Shown: positions 27,524 to 37,461, counted from the first letter of the stretch. The stretch: DNA of 51,122 bases from an uncultured Bacteroidales bacterium (GCA_902801475.1 CADCIO010000018.1:1-51122); one strand, 5' to 3'. Notes: generated by a model not told the origin, from the letters alone. A program made the numbers and translations.

Positions 27524-30271
27524 TTATTTCTTCAGTTTTGCAATGCTTTCTGTCAGCGCGGCAATCTTGGTTTCGGCATCGCTCTGCTTCTTGCGTTCGA
27601 GTTCGACCACCTGAGCAGGTGCATTGGCCACAAAACGTTCGTTGCTGAGTTTTTTCTGCACGCCGATGAGGAAACCTTGCAGGTGCTTCAGCTCTGCTTC
27701 CATCTTGGCAATTTCTGCTTCTGTGTCGATGAGGTTGCCAAGTTGCACGGCATATTCGGTGGTCCCAATCATGAAGGTGGAAGTACCGTCGCTCTTGGCC
27801 TGTACATAGAGGATGTCGGCAAGAGAGGCCATCTTCTTGATGATGGAACCGAGAGCAGGATCCTTGGTCACATTCTTGTCATCGGCAGCGAGCACCACCT
27901 CAAGGGTGAGGGGTTCGCGTGGTGCGATGTTCTTGCTCTGACGAACGGCACGCACGCCTGAGATGACTTGCTTGGCCTCTTCAAACTGGGCGAGGAGACA
28001 GGCATCTGCTTCGGTTGGTGCATCGAGAATGAGGGTGTCCACCATGATGCTCTCGCCGTCCTTACGCTCTGCGATGTGCTGGTAGAGTTCTTCCGTGATG
28101 AATGGCATGAATGGGTGAATCATCTTCATCAGCTGCTCGAAGAAGTTGAGCGTTGCCTTGTAAGTGGCTGCATCGATAGGTGCCTGATAAGCGGGCTTGA
28201 TCATCTCGAGATACCAGCCAGAGAACTCGTCAGTGAAGAGCTTGAAGACTGCCATGAGTGCCTCGTTGAGACGATAGCGTGTATAGAGGTCATTGATTTC
28301 GACGAGTGCCTTCTTGATGGTAGCTTCCATCCAAGCAATGGTCTTCTTGTTTTCTTCAGGCTGCGCCAGCGAGTCGGACACTTCCCAGCCCTGCACAAGA
28401 CGGAAGGCGTTCCAAATCTTGTTGCAGAAAGCTGCACCCTGCTGACAGAGCTGCTCATCGAAGAGGATGTCGTTACCTGCAGGAGCAGAGAGGAGCATAC
28501 CCATACGCACACCATCGGCACCATACTTCTCAATGAGTCCGATGGGGTCGGGAGAGTTACCAAGTGACTTAGACATCTTACGGCCAAGTTTGTCACGCAC
28601 AATGCCTGTGAAATAGACGTTGCGGAAAGGTACATCCTTGAGATATTCCTCACCTGCCATAATCATGCGTGCCACCCAGAAGAAGATGATGTCTGGACCA
28701 GTCACAAGGTCGCTGGTGGGATAATAGTAGTTGATTTCCTCATTGCCAGGATTGTTGATGCCATCGAAGAGGGAGATAGGCCAGAGCCATGAAGAGAACC
28801 ATGTGTCGAGGGCATCCTCATCGTGTGTGAGCTGGTCGATGGTGATGTTCTCGTAACCAGGAATCTTCTTCGCTTCCTCCAATGCCTCTTCGGCTGTGAG
28901 TGCCACCACATACTTCTCTTCCTCTCCTTCTGGTGTAGGCAGGAAGTAAGCAGGGATGCGGTGTCCCCACCAGAGCTGACGGCTGATGCACCAGTCCTGA
29001 ATATTCTCGAGCCAGTTGCGATAGGTGGTCACATACTTGGTCGGATAGAACTTGATTTTGCCTTCGAGCACAGGTGGCAGGGCGATGTCGGCAAAGTGCT
29101 TCATCGAGAGGAACCACTGCTTGCAGAGACGAGGCTCAACGGCTGTGTCCTGGTTGCGCTCTGAATAGCCCACCTTGTTGTCGTAGTCCTCAATTTTCTC
29201 CATCAAACCAGCTTCTTTCAGGTCGATGGCAATCTGCTTGCGCACTTCCATACGATCCATGCCCACATAAAGACCAGCCTCCTCTGAGAGGGTGCCGTCA
29301 GGGTTGAAGATGTCGATAGTTTCGAGGTTGTGTGCCTTACCCAATGCGTAGTCGTTCACGTCGTGGGCTGGAGTGACTTTCAGACAGCCGGTACCAAACT
29401 CGATGTCCACATAGCGGTCTTCAATCACAGGGATGACACGATTCACCAATGGCACAATCACCTTATGACCACGCAACCACTGGTTCTTGGGGTCTTTAGG
29501 ATTGATACACATGGCCGTATCGCCCATGATGGTCTCAGGACGTGTGGTAGCCACCACAGCATAATAGCCCTTGGCATCCTTGTGGATGATATTACCTTCT
29601 TTTTCCAACGTATCAATGGACACCTTGCCACCAATGGACTTCAGGTTCTCCGGGTCAGCCACATAATATTTCAAGTGGAAGAGGTGGCTCTTCTCATCAC
29701 GATAGATGACCTCCTCTGTAGAAAGCACGGTCTGTGCCTTTGGATCCCAATTGACCATGCGGAGACCACGATAGATGAGTCCCTTCTTGTAGAGGTCAAC
29801 GAAGACTTTGAGCACACTTTCACTACGCTTCTCATCCATCGTGAAAGCAGTTCTATCCCAATCGCAGGATGCACCCAAACGGCGCAACTGCTTGAGGATG
29901 ATGCCTCCGTGTTCGTCTGTCCAAGCCCAAGCATGCTTCAAGAACTCCTCACGAGTGAGGTCGCGCTTCTTGATGCCCTGTTCTGCCAAACGATTCACCA
30001 CCTTTGCCTCCGTAGCAATGGAAGCGTGGTCTGTGCCAGGCACCCAACAAGCATTCTTGCCGTCGATACGAGCCTTACGAATGAGAATGTCCTGAATGGT
30101 GTTGTTGAGCATGTGGCCCATGTGAAGCACACCCGTCACGTTTGGTGGGGGAATCACAATCGTGTATGACTCACGACCATCGGGTTTGCTGGCAAAGAGT
30201 TTGTGGTCCAGCCAATACTGGTACCATTTTCCCTCCACTTCGGAAGGGTTATAATTTTTTGCTAATTCCAT
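27524..30271 (-). CDS. valS: Valyl-tRNA synthetase
   Basis: Charges tRNA-Val. At 915 residues it is the normal length for Bacteroidetes. Class I motifs are intact: the HIGH-equivalent [14 protein letters not shown] near residues 37-50 and [14 protein letters not shown] as KMSKS. The editing domain ([12 protein letters not shown]) is present, as are the [17 protein letters not shown] block and a C-terminal coiled-coil arm ([26 protein letters not shown]). The gene starts 21 bases after the LolC/E-type permease and seems to be last in a three-gene unit with the aminotransferase. Confidence 0.97.
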   Translation of the reverse strand: MELAKNYNPSEVEGKWYQYWLDHKLFASKPDGRESYTIVIPPPNVTGVLHMGHMLNNTIQDILIRKARIDGKNACWVPGTDHASIATEAKVVNRLAEQGIKKRDLTREEFLKHAWAWTDEHGGIILKQLRRLGASCDWDRTAFTMDEKRSESVLKVFVDLYKKGLIYRGLRMVNWDPKAQTVLSTEEVIYRDEKSHLFHLKYYVADPENLKSIGGKVSIDTLEKEGNIIHKDAKGYYAVVATTRPETIMGDTAMCINPKDPKNQWLRGHKVIVPLVNRVIPVIEDRYVDIEFGTGCLKVTPAHDVNDYALGKAHNLETIDIFNPDGTLSEEAGLYVGMDRMEVRKQIAIDLKEAGLMEKIEDYDNKVGYSERNQDTAVEPRLCKQWFLSMKHFADIALPPVLEGKIKFYPTKYVTTYRNWLENIQDWCISRQLWWGHRIPAYFLPTPEGEEEKYVVALTAEEALEEAKKIPGYENITIDQLTHDEDALDTWFSSWLWPISLFDGINNPGNEEINYYYPTSDLVTGPDIIFFWVARMIMAGEEYLKDVPFRNVYFTGIVRDKLGRKMSKSLGNSPDPIGLIEKYGADGVRMGMLLSAPAGNDILFDEQLCQQGAAFCNKIWNAFRLVQGWEVSDSLAQPEENKKTIAWMEATIKKALVEINDLYTRYRLNEALMAVFKLFTDEFSGWYLEMIKPAYQAPIDAATYKATLNFFEQLMKMIHPFMPFITEELYQHIAERKDGESIMVDTLILDAPTEADACLLAQFEEAKQVISGVRAVRQSKNIAPREPLTLEVVLAADDKNVTKDPALGSIIKKMASLADILYVQAKSDGTSTFMIGTTEYAVQLGNLIDTEAEIAKMEAELKHLQGFLIGVQKKLSNERFVANAPAQVVELERKKQSDAETKIAALTESIAKLKK

Positions 30272-30292
30272 AATATATATAATGTGTTATTT

Positions 30293-31540
30293 TTATTCGT
30301 ATCTAATCGTTTCTGATGGTTTGCCAATGCTGATGAGGTGTGAACTTCCCCAAATAACAAATGTCGAAATGAGGAGAGTTGCCACATTGATAGCAAGGAT
30401 GAGCCACCAGTTGAACTGAATCGGCACAGAGTCGATGTAATAGACGGTGGCGTCGAGCGAGATCAGGTGGAACTTCTGCTGAATCCAACAGAGGAGCAAG
30501 CCAATCACATTGCCCCAAAGCAAGCCCTGCCCCACCAGCATAACGCTGAACTGGATGAAGATTTTGCGCACAGACACGTTCGTTGCACCCAGCACTTTCA
30601 GCGTACCAATCATATTGATGCGCTCCAGCATGATGATGAGCAAGCCACTCACCACTGTGAAAGCACTCACCAGAATCATCAGCACGAGAATCATCACCAC
30701 ATTCATATCCAACACTGAGAGCCATGCAAACGTGTGCGCTGCGATATCCTTGATGCTGAACACGCCATAGGTCACTCCATTGCGGTCTGTGTCCTTATGG
30801 ATGAACTGAAGTTTGTTCGTCAACTCCTCTACCCTATCGAAATCATTCACCGTCACTTCCAATCCCGATGACATCTCCTCATCCCATCCGTTCAGTTTAC
30901 GAACTGTGTAGATATCGGTGATGACATAGTTCTTGTCGTAGTCATTCATGTTGGTGGCAAAGATGCCCGCCACTTTGAAGCGACGTGCCCGCATGGATTC
31001 CTCACCCATGAAATAGGCGAAAATCTTCTCATCGACCTTTACTCCCAAGTCACCTGCCACCTTCTGCGAAAGAAGGATCTCGTTGGAGGCTTCCTTAGCA
31101 GAGAACTTCGGCATCTTGCCGCTTGTCAAGCAGGACTGAAAGAACGAAAGGTCGTAGTCCTCTCCCACTCCCTTGAAGGTCAAGCCTCGGAAGTCCTTCT
31201 CCGTCTTCAGAATGCCAATCTTCGTGGCAAACTTCTGAATGCGCCCGACACCCTGCACCTTCTTCACCTTGCGAATCAACGTGTCGTTGGTCAGGACGGG
31301 CATCATCTCGTAGTTCTGGTTCTGCGTCAAACTCAACACCTGAATGTGACTGCCAAAACCTATGACCTTCGAACTCACCTCATGCTTGAAACCCAGCACG
31401 ACTGCAAGGCTGATCAGCATGACCGCCACACCAATGGCGACACCTAACATCGCTATACGAATGGCAGGACGGGAAAACCGTTCCCCGTCCTCTGCCTTAT
31501 CTGCATAAATGCGCTTTGCTATGAAAAGTTCGAAGCTCAC
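30293..31540 (-). CDS. LolC/LolE-type ABC transporter permease
   Basis: A 415-residue inner-membrane protein with the FtsX/LolE layout: one N-terminal membrane helix (about 28-50), a large periplasmic MacB-like domain (about 55-265), and three C-terminal helices (about 275-405). Relatives extract lipoproteins from the inner membrane for transfer to LolA. The opening ELFIAKRIYADK and the segment PAIRIAMLGVAIGVAVMLIS are typical of the family. No LolD ATPase is adjacent, so it must pair with one encoded elsewhere. It lies between the aminotransferase (17-base gap) and valS (21-base gap). Whether it is LolC or LolE is not decidable here, since Bacteroidetes often encode several. Confidence 0.85.
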   Translation of the reverse strand: MSFELFIAKRIYADKAEDGERFSRPAIRIAMLGVAIGVAVMLISLAVVLGFKHEVSSKVIGFGSHIQVLSLTQNQNYEMMPVLTNDTLIRKVKKVQGVGRIQKFATKIGILKTEKDFRGLTFKGVGEDYDLSFFQSCLTSGKMPKFSAKEASNEILLSQKVAGDLGVKVDEKIFAYFMGEESMRARRFKVAGIFATNMNDYDKNYVITDIYTVRKLNGWDEEMSSGLEVTVNDFDRVEELTNKLQFIHKDTDRNGVTYGVFSIKDIAAHTFAWLSVLDMNVVMILVLMILVSAFTVVSGLLIIMLERINMIGTLKVLGATNVSVRKIFIQFSVMLVGQGLLWGNVIGLLLCWIQQKFHLISLDATVYYIDSVPIQFNWWLILAINVATLLISTFVIWGSSHLISIGKPSETIRYE

Positions 31541-31557
31541 ACTTCTATGTTCAATTT

Positions 31558-32760
31558 CTATTCCTGCACTCTGCCTGGATATGCTTCCAATGCCTTTCTC
31601 AACACGAAGAGCGCTCTGACGAGGTCTTCCTTCTTCAACACATAAGCAATACGCACCTCATTCTTTCCAGCTCCAGGCGTGGTGTAGAAACCTGCTGCAG
31701 GAGCCATCATGACTGTCTCGCCTTCATAGTTGAACTCAGAAAGACACCACGCACAGAACTTTTCGCAGTCATCCACAGGCAGACGAGCCACCGTGTAGAA
31801 AGCGCCCATCGGGATAGGTGAATAAACACCAGGAATACGATTGAGCCCGTCAATGAGGCACTTGCGTCGTTCCACATATTCGTCGTAGATGTCACGGCTG
31901 TACTCCTCTGGTGCATCCAGACTCGCCTCAGCAGCAATCTGTCCGATGAGTGGAGGAGAAAGACGTGCCTGACAGAATTTCATGACCGCCTTACGGATTT
32001 CCTCGTTCTTGGTGATGAGCGCACCAATACGGATGCCGCACTCGCTGTAACGCTTTGACACAGAGTCAATCAGCACCACATTCTGTTCAATGCCTTCGAG
32101 GTGACAAGCAGAGATATATGGGGACCCCGTGTAGATGAACTCACGATACACTTCGTCGGAGAAGAGATAGAGGTCATACTTCTTCACGAGGTCGCGAATC
32201 TGATTCATCTCACGACGTGTATAGAGATAACCTGTCGGGTTGTTGGGGTTGCAGATGAGAATGGCACGGGTACGCTCGTTGATGAGTTCCTCAAACTTCT
32301 CCACCTTTGGGAGCGAGAAACCCTCGTCAATAGTCGTAGCAATGGTACGAATCACAGCACCGGCAGAAATGGCAAATGCCATGTAGTTGGCATAAGCAGG
32401 TTCGGGCACAATGATTTCGTCGCCAGGATTCAGACAAGCCAAGAACGAGAACAATACCGCCTCAGAACCACCACTGGTGATGATGATGTCATCCGCAGTC
32501 AGGTTGATGTCATACTTTGCATAGTAGTTCACCAACTTCTCGCGATAACTGCGATAGCCCTGTGATGGGCTGTACTCCAAAATCTTGCGGTCAATGTTCT
32601 TGATGGCATCCAATGCCACCTGGGGTGTAGGCAAGTCGGGCTGTCCAATGTTCAGATGATAAACTTTCACACCCCGCTTCTTTGCGTCTTCAGCCAGCGG
32701 TGCCAGTTTGCGAATAGGCGAACTCGGCATCTCCGTTCCTCGTATGGATATTTTAGGCAT
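31558..32760 (-). CDS. PLP-dependent aminotransferase, class I/II (aspartate-type)
   Basis: A 400-residue fold-type I transaminase. I start it at 32760 (MPKISIRGTEMPSSPIRKL): a full promoter at 32808-32839 lies inside the longer open frame, which rules out the upstream ATG. Motifs are intact: NIGQPDLPTP, GGSEAVLFSF, the CNPNNPTGYLYT substrate loop, SDEVYREF, and SVSKRYSECGIRIGA with the PLP-binding lysine in SVSKRYS. The C-terminal arginine in EVRIAYV binds the substrate carboxylate. Substrate choice (aspartate, aromatic or other) cannot be fixed from sequence. It is first in an apparent operon with the permease and valS. Confidence 0.9.
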   Translation of the reverse strand: MPKISIRGTEMPSSPIRKLAPLAEDAKKRGVKVYHLNIGQPDLPTPQVALDAIKNIDRKILEYSPSQGYRSYREKLVNYYAKYDINLTADDIIITSGGSEAVLFSFLACLNPGDEIIVPEPAYANYMAFAISAGAVIRTIATTIDEGFSLPKVEKFEELINERTRAILICNPNNPTGYLYTRREMNQIRDLVKKYDLYLFSDEVYREFIYTGSPYISACHLEGIEQNVVLIDSVSKRYSECGIRIGALITKNEEIRKAVMKFCQARLSPPLIGQIAAEASLDAPEEYSRDIYDEYVERRKCLIDGLNRIPGVYSPIPMGAFYTVARLPVDDCEKFCAWCLSEFNYEGETVMMAPAAGFYTTPGAGKNEVRIAYVLKKEDLVRALFVLRKALEAYPGRVQE

Positions 32761-32807
32761 ATCTAAAAGATATAAAGTTTTTACAATTAAAAAACACAAT
32801 AATTGTG

Positions 32808-32839
32808 CAAAGGTACGGATAAATGAGAGAACAGCCAAA
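32808..32839 (-). promoter_or_regulatory. Promoter of the aminotransferase-permease-valS unit
   Basis: Minus strand: TTTG (32839-32836), 20 bases, TACCTTTG (32815-32808), ending 47 bases before the start codon. Confidence 0.8.
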
Positions 32840-32885
32840 TTTCTTCACTCATTTCTTATGATTTTTTCGTGAAAGCGCTGTGACT

Positions 32886-34913
32886 TCACTTGTTCAGCAT
32901 TCCTTCGAGGCGGACAATTTCCTGCTTGTACTCTTCGGCCTTGAGGAATTCGAGGTGCTTGGCTGCCTCCTTCATCAACTTGCGATTGCGGTCGATGGCT
33001 CGTCGAAGTTCATCGGGCGTCATGGCCTTGTAGATGGTGTCCACCTCTGACTCGGCAGCCAAGGAAGCGTTCTCTTCGATGTAGGCTGTGCCGACATAAT
33101 CGACGGGCTTGTGCTGGTTGATGGCGATTTGCGCTTTCTGAATCTGTGTAGGTGTGATGCCATGCTCTTCGTTGTATGCCATTTGCTTCTTGCGACGTCG
33201 GTTGGTCTCATCGATGGTCTGCTGCATGGTCTCAGTAATGGTCTCAGCATACATGATGGCAAGTCCATGAACATTGCGGGCAGCACGTCCTATAATCTGA
33301 ACGAGCGAGCGATGGTCGCGCAGAAATCCCTGATAGTCAGCATCGAGGATGGCTACGAGGGACACTTCAGGAAGGTCCAGTCCTTCGCGCAGGAGGTTAA
33401 TGCCAATGAGCACGTCGTAGGTGCCGGCGCGGAAATCGTTGATGATATCGACACGATCGAAAGTGTCAACATCGGAATGGATGTAATTGGCCTTGATACC
33501 CACGCTGTTAAAGAAGGCGGACACTTCCTCTGCCTGGCGCTTGGTGGAGGTGATGACCAGCGTACGCTCCCCCACTTCGTTGCGCTGATGGATCTCCTCG
33601 ATGAGGTCGTCCATGAAGTTGAGCTTGGGACGCACCTCGATGGGCGGGTCGAGCAATCCTGTGGGACGAATGAGCTGTTCGACAATGACACCCTCAGCAC
33701 GTTCCAATTCATACTCGGCAGGCGTGGCTGAGACATAGATGGTCTGAGGCGTCAAAGCTTCAAATTCTTCGAGCCGCAAGGGACGGTTGTCGAGTGCAGC
33801 CGGTAAGCGGAAAGCATAATCGACAAGGTTCTCCTTTCTATGGCGATCACCTCCCCACATGGCTTTCACCTGTGGAATGGATTGGTGGCTCTCATCGACA
33901 ATGAGCAGATAATCGTCTGGGAAGAAATCAAGGAGGCAATAAGGGCGTTCCCCTGCTTCACGTCCGTCGAAGTAGCGCGAGTAATTCTCGATGCCAGAGC
34001 AATGTCCCGTTTCACGAATCCACTCCAGATCGTTGTTCACACGCAACTCTATCTGCTTCGCCTTCTCCATATCGCCCCGTTCCTCATAATAGTCAATGCG
34101 TTTCTGCAGGTCTTCCTCGATGTCATGGATGGCCTTCTGCGTCTGCTCCTTGGTGGTCATGAAAAGGTTGGCAGGATAGATTTTATACTCCTTGTAGGAG
34201 GTGATGGGATAGAGCGTATGCACATCCAATTCCTGAATATCGTCAATGGTATCATCGAAATAACAAATCCTCAGAATCTTCTCATCATAAGCAAGATACA
34301 CATCGACAGTTTCGCCCTTCACTCGGAACTGACCACGTTCCAATTCATCGGCAGAAGCAAGGTCGTTATTGGTGTAAAGCATATCCACCAACTTGCGACG
34401 CAGAACCTCCTGGGGAAGGTCTTGATCCACTTGAATGGTCAGGATGTTTTCTGCATAACTGGTGGGAGCTCCCATACCATAAATGCACGACACGGACGAG
34501 ACAATGATGACATCTTTCCTGCCTGAGAGCAATGCCGAAGTGGCAGCCAGGCGACGACGGTCAAGGTCTTCGTTGATGGCCAAGTCTTTCTCGATGTATG
34601 TGCCTGTGGAAGGGATGTAGGCTTCAGGCTGATAGTAGTCGTAATAGCTCACATAATATTCCACCGCATTGTTGGGGAAGAACGCTTTCATCTCCGTATA
34701 GAGTTGGTGCGCCAAGGTCTTGTTGTGACTGAAGATGAGGGTCGGCTTCCCCACATTCTGGATGACATTCGCCATCGTGAAGGTCTTGCCCGAGCCCGTC
34801 ACACCCAACAACACCTGTGCCGGCATACCCTCCATCACGCCTTGAGTCAGTTGCTCAATGGCTTGTGGCTGGTCGCCTGTCGGTTGAAACTTCGATATGA
34901 GCTGAAAATCCAT
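32886..34913 (-). CDS. uvrB: UvrABC excinuclease subunit B
   Basis: The damage-verification helicase of nucleotide excision repair, handing lesions from UvrA to UvrC. Start at 34913 (MDFQLISKFQPTGDQPQAIEQL) gives 675 residues, the family length; the open frame is longer but the -7 box at 34934-34941 lies within it. Walker A is GVTGSGKT near residue 40, followed by the beta-hairpin YYDYYQPEAYIPSTGTYIEKD. The SF2 helicase motifs (LRLEEFEALTPQTIYVSATP, GINLLREGLDLPEVSLVAILDAD, QIIGRAARN) and a C-terminal UVR motif (EEYKQEIVRLEGML) are present. It is transcribed alone, divergent from bamD. Confidence 0.97.
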   Translation of the reverse strand: MDFQLISKFQPTGDQPQAIEQLTQGVMEGMPAQVLLGVTGSGKTFTMANVIQNVGKPTLIFSHNKTLAHQLYTEMKAFFPNNAVEYYVSYYDYYQPEAYIPSTGTYIEKDLAINEDLDRRRLAATSALLSGRKDVIIVSSVSCIYGMGAPTSYAENILTIQVDQDLPQEVLRRKLVDMLYTNNDLASADELERGQFRVKGETVDVYLAYDEKILRICYFDDTIDDIQELDVHTLYPITSYKEYKIYPANLFMTTKEQTQKAIHDIEEDLQKRIDYYEERGDMEKAKQIELRVNNDLEWIRETGHCSGIENYSRYFDGREAGERPYCLLDFFPDDYLLIVDESHQSIPQVKAMWGGDRHRKENLVDYAFRLPAALDNRPLRLEEFEALTPQTIYVSATPAEYELERAEGVIVEQLIRPTGLLDPPIEVRPKLNFMDDLIEEIHQRNEVGERTLVITSTKRQAEEVSAFFNSVGIKANYIHSDVDTFDRVDIINDFRAGTYDVLIGINLLREGLDLPEVSLVAILDADYQGFLRDHRSLVQIIGRAARNVHGLAIMYAETITETMQQTIDETNRRRKKQMAYNEEHGITPTQIQKAQIAINQHKPVDYVGTAYIEENASLAAESEVDTIYKAMTPDELRRAIDRNRKLMKEAAKHLEFLKAEEYKQEIVRLEGMLNK

Positions 34914-34933
34914 TTGCTTTCCCTTTTGGACTG

Positions 34934-34941
34934 CAAAATTA
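34934..34941 (-). promoter_or_regulatory. -7 element of uvrB
   Basis: CAAAATTA on the plus strand reads TAATTTTG on the minus strand, an exact TAnnTTTG match 20 bases before the start. No LexA-like site was recognised. Confidence 0.5.
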
Positions 34942-35020
34942 CGATTTATATCCGTAAATAACCCCCAATTATCCCGTTTTTTTCTAAAGAAAAGTAAAAA
35001 ATCAGCCCCAAATGAAAAAT

Positions 35021-35052
<32 letters not shown>

Positions 35053-35058
35053 TTTTTG

Positions 35059-35066
35059 TACCTTTG
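35059..35066 (+). promoter_or_regulatory. -7 element of the bamD operon
   Basis: TACCTTTG matches TAnnTTTG and ends 21 bases before the bamD ATG at 35088. The -33 position falls in the heptamer repeat and has no TTTG. Confidence 0.6.
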
Positions 35067-35087
35067 CAGCCGAAATATCCGTTAAGA

Positions 35088-35936
35088 ATGAAGAAAGCAT
35101 TAACAATCGCGTTGATTTCGGTACTGTTGTTGAGTTCCTGCAACTCCTACAACAAACTGCTGAAATCAACTGATTATGGTTATAAATACGAGGCAGCAAA
35201 GGAATATTACTTCGCAGGCCAATATACCTGGTCATATCAGCTGTTGGAGGAGCTCATCATGGTGATGAAAGGCTCTGACCGTGCAGAGGAATCACTCTTC
35301 ATGCTGGGCATGTGCTTCTACAATCTCCGTGACTACGAGACTGCGGCCATGTATCTGGACCGATACACAAAGACCTATACGAAAGGTGAATATACGGAAC
35401 TGGCACGCTACTATAGCGGCAAGGCATCGTACATGCAAAGTCCAGATCCAAGACTTGACCAGTCTCCCACGTATGCAGCATTGAACAAGTTGCAGGAGTT
35501 TCTGGAATACCACCCCTACTCCGACTTGAGCGAGGAAGTGAACGACATGATGTATGAATTGCAGAATCGACTCGTGCAGAAAGAGTATGAAAATGCTCAG
35601 CTCTATTATAACTTAGGAACGTATGTGGGCAACAGCGTCTATGGAGGCAACAATTATGAAGCTTGCATCATCACTGCAGAGAACGCATTGAAGACTTTCC
35701 CCTACACTCGTCTGCGCGAAAATCTTTATATGCTGATTCTGCGCAGCCGATATGAACTGGCACAGCGAAGCATCATGGAGAAAAAAGATGAACGTTTACA
35801 GCAAGCCATTGACGAGTACTACGGATTCAAGAACGAATTTCCGAACAGCAAATACATGAAGGAGGCAGACCAAATCTTCAAGCGCTGCTCTTCCAAGGTG
35901 AAAGTGAACGTGGACGAAGACAAAGCAATGAATTAA
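35088..35936 (+). CDS. bamD: Outer-membrane assembly lipoprotein BamD
   Basis: A 282-residue TPR lipoprotein of the BAM complex, which inserts beta-barrel proteins into the outer membrane. Start at 35088 (MKKALTIALISVLLLSSC) is chosen because the -7 box covers the earlier in-frame start. The lipobox LSSC sets Cys18 as the lipidated residue. TPR-like helices follow (AAKEYYFAGQYTWSYQLLEEL, SLFMLGMCFYNLRDYETAAMYLDRY, ALKTFPYTRLRENLYMLILRSRYELA). The family is also annotated YfiO. It is first of three genes: the omega-like subunit gene follows by 25 bases and DUF4293 next. Confidence 0.92.
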   Translation: MKKALTIALISVLLLSSCNSYNKLLKSTDYGYKYEAAKEYYFAGQYTWSYQLLEELIMVMKGSDRAEESLFMLGMCFYNLRDYETAAMYLDRYTKTYTKGEYTELARYYSGKASYMQSPDPRLDQSPTYAALNKLQEFLEYHPYSDLSEEVNDMMYELQNRLVQKEYENAQLYYNLGTYVGNSVYGGNNYEACIITAENALKTFPYTRLRENLYMLILRSRYELAQRSIMEKKDERLQQAIDEYYGFKNEFPNSKYMKEADQIFKRCSSKVKVNVDEDKAMN

Positions 35937-35961
35937 AAACAAAGATAAACAAGATAACATT

Positions 35962-36297
35962 ATGGATTTCAAGAAGACAAATGCACCAACGACAACTGTG
36001 ACACGCAATCTGATGGATTTAAGCCGTGACACCAACAATGTGTATGAAAGCGTGGCCATCATCTCTAAGCGTGCCAACCAGATTGCCGCAGAAATGAAAG
36101 ACGAACTCAGCAAGAAACTGGTGGAGTTTGGTGCACATACAGACACACTTGAAGAAGTGTTCGAAAATGAGGAGCAGATTCAGATTTCCCGCTACTACGA
36201 GCGTCTGCCTAAGCCAACCCTCATTGCAACACAGGAGTTCCTCGAGGACAAGATTTACTTCCGCAACCCCTCTAAGGAAACCGACAGAAATCTCTAA
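35962..36297 (+). CDS. Rpb6/omega-like RNA polymerase subunit (Bacteroidetes type)
   Basis: A 111-residue protein in which residues of about 18-60 (LSRDTNNVYESVAIISKRANQIAAEMKDEL) have the omega/Rpb6 pattern of a helix with conserved Ser-Lys-Arg-Ala. Omega aids assembly and stability of RNA polymerase. Bacteroidetes lack a typical RpoZ and carry this longer form, usually between bamD and a DUF4293 gene as here, so context supports the call. The C-terminal half (ISRYYERLPKPTLIATQEFL) is specific to this group. Confidence 0.82.
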   Translation: MDFKKTNAPTTTVTRNLMDLSRDTNNVYESVAIISKRANQIAAEMKDELSKKLVEFGAHTDTLEEVFENEEQIQISRYYERLPKPTLIATQEFLEDKIYFRNPSKETDRNL

Positions 36298-36302
36298 TCC
36301 CC

Positions 36303-36824
36303 ATGATTCAACGAATACAGACCGTCTATTTGGCACTGGTTCTCATTTTCTCGTTCGTGGGGTTGATCTCCACCATCGGGGAATGGACTGTGGCAGAAAC
36401 CGTTGTGGCACATTTCAGCAACTTCACCTTTGGCGCTGAAGGACAATTCGAAGCATTGGATTCCATTTGCGGCCCTTGGTGCTTAGGAGTGTTGCTGATC
36501 ATGGTGATGTTCCTGACAACGATGAGCATCATGCTGTTCCGAAAGAGAATGCGCCAATTGAGGCTCACGATTTTCAGCACCATCCTGTTGGTGGGTTATG
36601 TGGCTACTTATGCCCTCTTCGCGTATTATTACGATTTGAATCTCAATGTCCACGCGACGACGGTATATGAACAAGCGGGGACAGAGGCTGCAAATCTTCT
36701 GCCCACCTTCCACGTGAAGTTCGTGGCGGTCTTCCCCGTGTTGAGCATCATCCTCAACTGCCTCGCCATCCAAGGCATTCGCAAAGACGAGGCACTGGTC
36801 CGTTCACTTGACAGAATCCGTTAA
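36303..36824 (+). CDS. DUF4293 family membrane protein
   Basis: A 173-residue integral membrane protein with four predicted helices (about 7-27, 58-80, 92-115 and 135-157), starting MIQRIQTVYLALV, the usual DUF4293 opening. The loop after helix 1 is extracytoplasmic and rich in Thr/Ala. Function is unknown. It starts 5 bases after the omega-like gene, in the common bamD-omega-DUF4293 order of Bacteroidetes. A weak hairpin (CTCTCC 36843-36848 with GGAGAG 36870-36875) follows it. Confidence 0.85.
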   Translation: MIQRIQTVYLALVLIFSFVGLISTIGEWTVAETVVAHFSNFTFGAEGQFEALDSICGPWCLGVLLIMVMFLTTMSIMLFRKRMRQLRLTIFSTILLVGYVATYALFAYYYDLNLNVHATTVYEQAGTEAANLLPTFHVKFVAVFPVLSIILNCLAIQGIRKDEALVRSLDRIR

Positions 36825-36922
36825 AAAGGCACTCTTACCCCACTCTCCCTATATATAAATAATGTATAAGGAGAGGCTGCAAAAAGAAATAACAATTTCA
36901 AGGCATTTTTTTCCTGAAATGT

Positions 36923-36953
36923 TTTGTCGGTTCAAGAAAAAGTAGTACCTTTG
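36923..36953 (+). promoter_or_regulatory. Promoter of the tRNA cluster
   Basis: TTTG (36923-36926), 19 bases, TACCTTTG (36946-36953); the first tRNA begins 20 bases after it. Confidence 0.8.
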
Positions 36954-36973
36954 CACTCGCAATCGGAAAAGAT

Positions 36974-37046
36974 GCGGAAATAGCTCAGTTGGTAGAGCAC
37001 AACCTTGCCAAGGTTGGGGTCGCGAGTTCGAGTCTCGTTTTCCGCT
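36974..37046 (+). tRNA. tRNA-Gly (anticodon GCC), copy 1
   Basis: A 73-base cloverleaf: acceptor GCGGAAA with TTTCCGC, D arm GCTCAGTTGGTAGAGC, anticodon loop TTGCCAA (GCC), T loop TTCGAGT. The discriminator is T; CCA is not encoded. The body is identical to 37304-37376. Confidence 0.97.
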
Positions 37047-37088
37047 CTCCTGCAACAAACAAGACGCTCTTTGAGAACAGAAGACAAT

Positions 37089-37172
37089 GCCCACGTGGCG
37101 GAATGGTAGACGCGCTCGTTTCAGGTGCGAGTGTTGAGAGACGTGCAAGTTCGATTCTTGTCGTGGGCACCA
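37089..37172 (+). tRNA. tRNA-Leu (anticodon CAG)
   Basis: Type II tRNA with a long variable arm. Acceptor GCCCACG pairs with CGTGGGC; D arm GCGGAATGGTAGACGC; anticodon loop TTCAGGT (CAG). An encoded CCA lies at 37170-37172, unlike the neighbouring tRNAs. Confidence 0.95.
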
Positions 37173-37176
37173 GAAT

Positions 37177-37258
37177 GGAGAGGTGGCGGAATGGTAGACG
37201 CGCTACTTTGAGGGGGTAGTGGGCTCAGCCCGTGGGAGTTCGAGTCTCCTCCTCTTCA
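37177..37258 (+). tRNA. tRNA-Leu (anticodon GAG)
   Basis: Acceptor GGAGAGG pairs with CCTCTTC (one G-T); anticodon loop TTGAGGG (GAG); long variable arm; T arm GGGAGTTCGAGTCTCCT. No CCA is encoded. It begins only 4 bases after the preceding tRNA. Confidence 0.94.
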
Positions 37259-37303
37259 CTCACAAGGGCAACTCAAGGGAGAGCTTCCCTATCTTAAATC
37301 CCT

Positions 37304-37376
37304 GCGGAAATAGCTCAGTTGGTAGAGCACAACCTTGCCAAGGTTGGGGTCGCGAGTTCGAGTCTCGTTTTCCGCT
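37304..37376 (+). tRNA. tRNA-Gly (anticodon GCC), copy 2
   Basis: Identical over 73 bases to the first tRNA of the cluster (36974-37046), with different flanks, so it is a duplication of the gene body or a gene-conversion product. Confidence 0.97.
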
Positions 37377-37410
37377 CATCATTTAGACATTCGTTTTTTC
37401 ATAGCATTCG

Positions 37411-37447
37411 TGTGTCAGAGGCCGTGAGGTTTCTGACACATTTTTTT
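37411..37447 (+). terminator. Terminator of the tRNA cluster
   Basis: TGTGTCAGA (37411-37419) pairs with TCTGACACA (37432-37440), followed by seven T residues. A textbook intrinsic terminator. Confidence 0.9.
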
Positions 37448-37461
37448 GTGAACATAAATAA

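Noticed and set aside
32761..32838. Upstream start for the aminotransferase
   Set aside because: A perfect -33/-7 promoter occupies this stretch.
36974..37046. Duplicate tRNA-Gly as an attachment-site duplication
   Set aside because: Both copies are complete genes within one short cluster, with only tRNAs between them.
36989..37219. Protein-coding frame across the tRNA cluster
   Set aside because: Translation of tRNA sequence; the cloverleaf structures explain the region.
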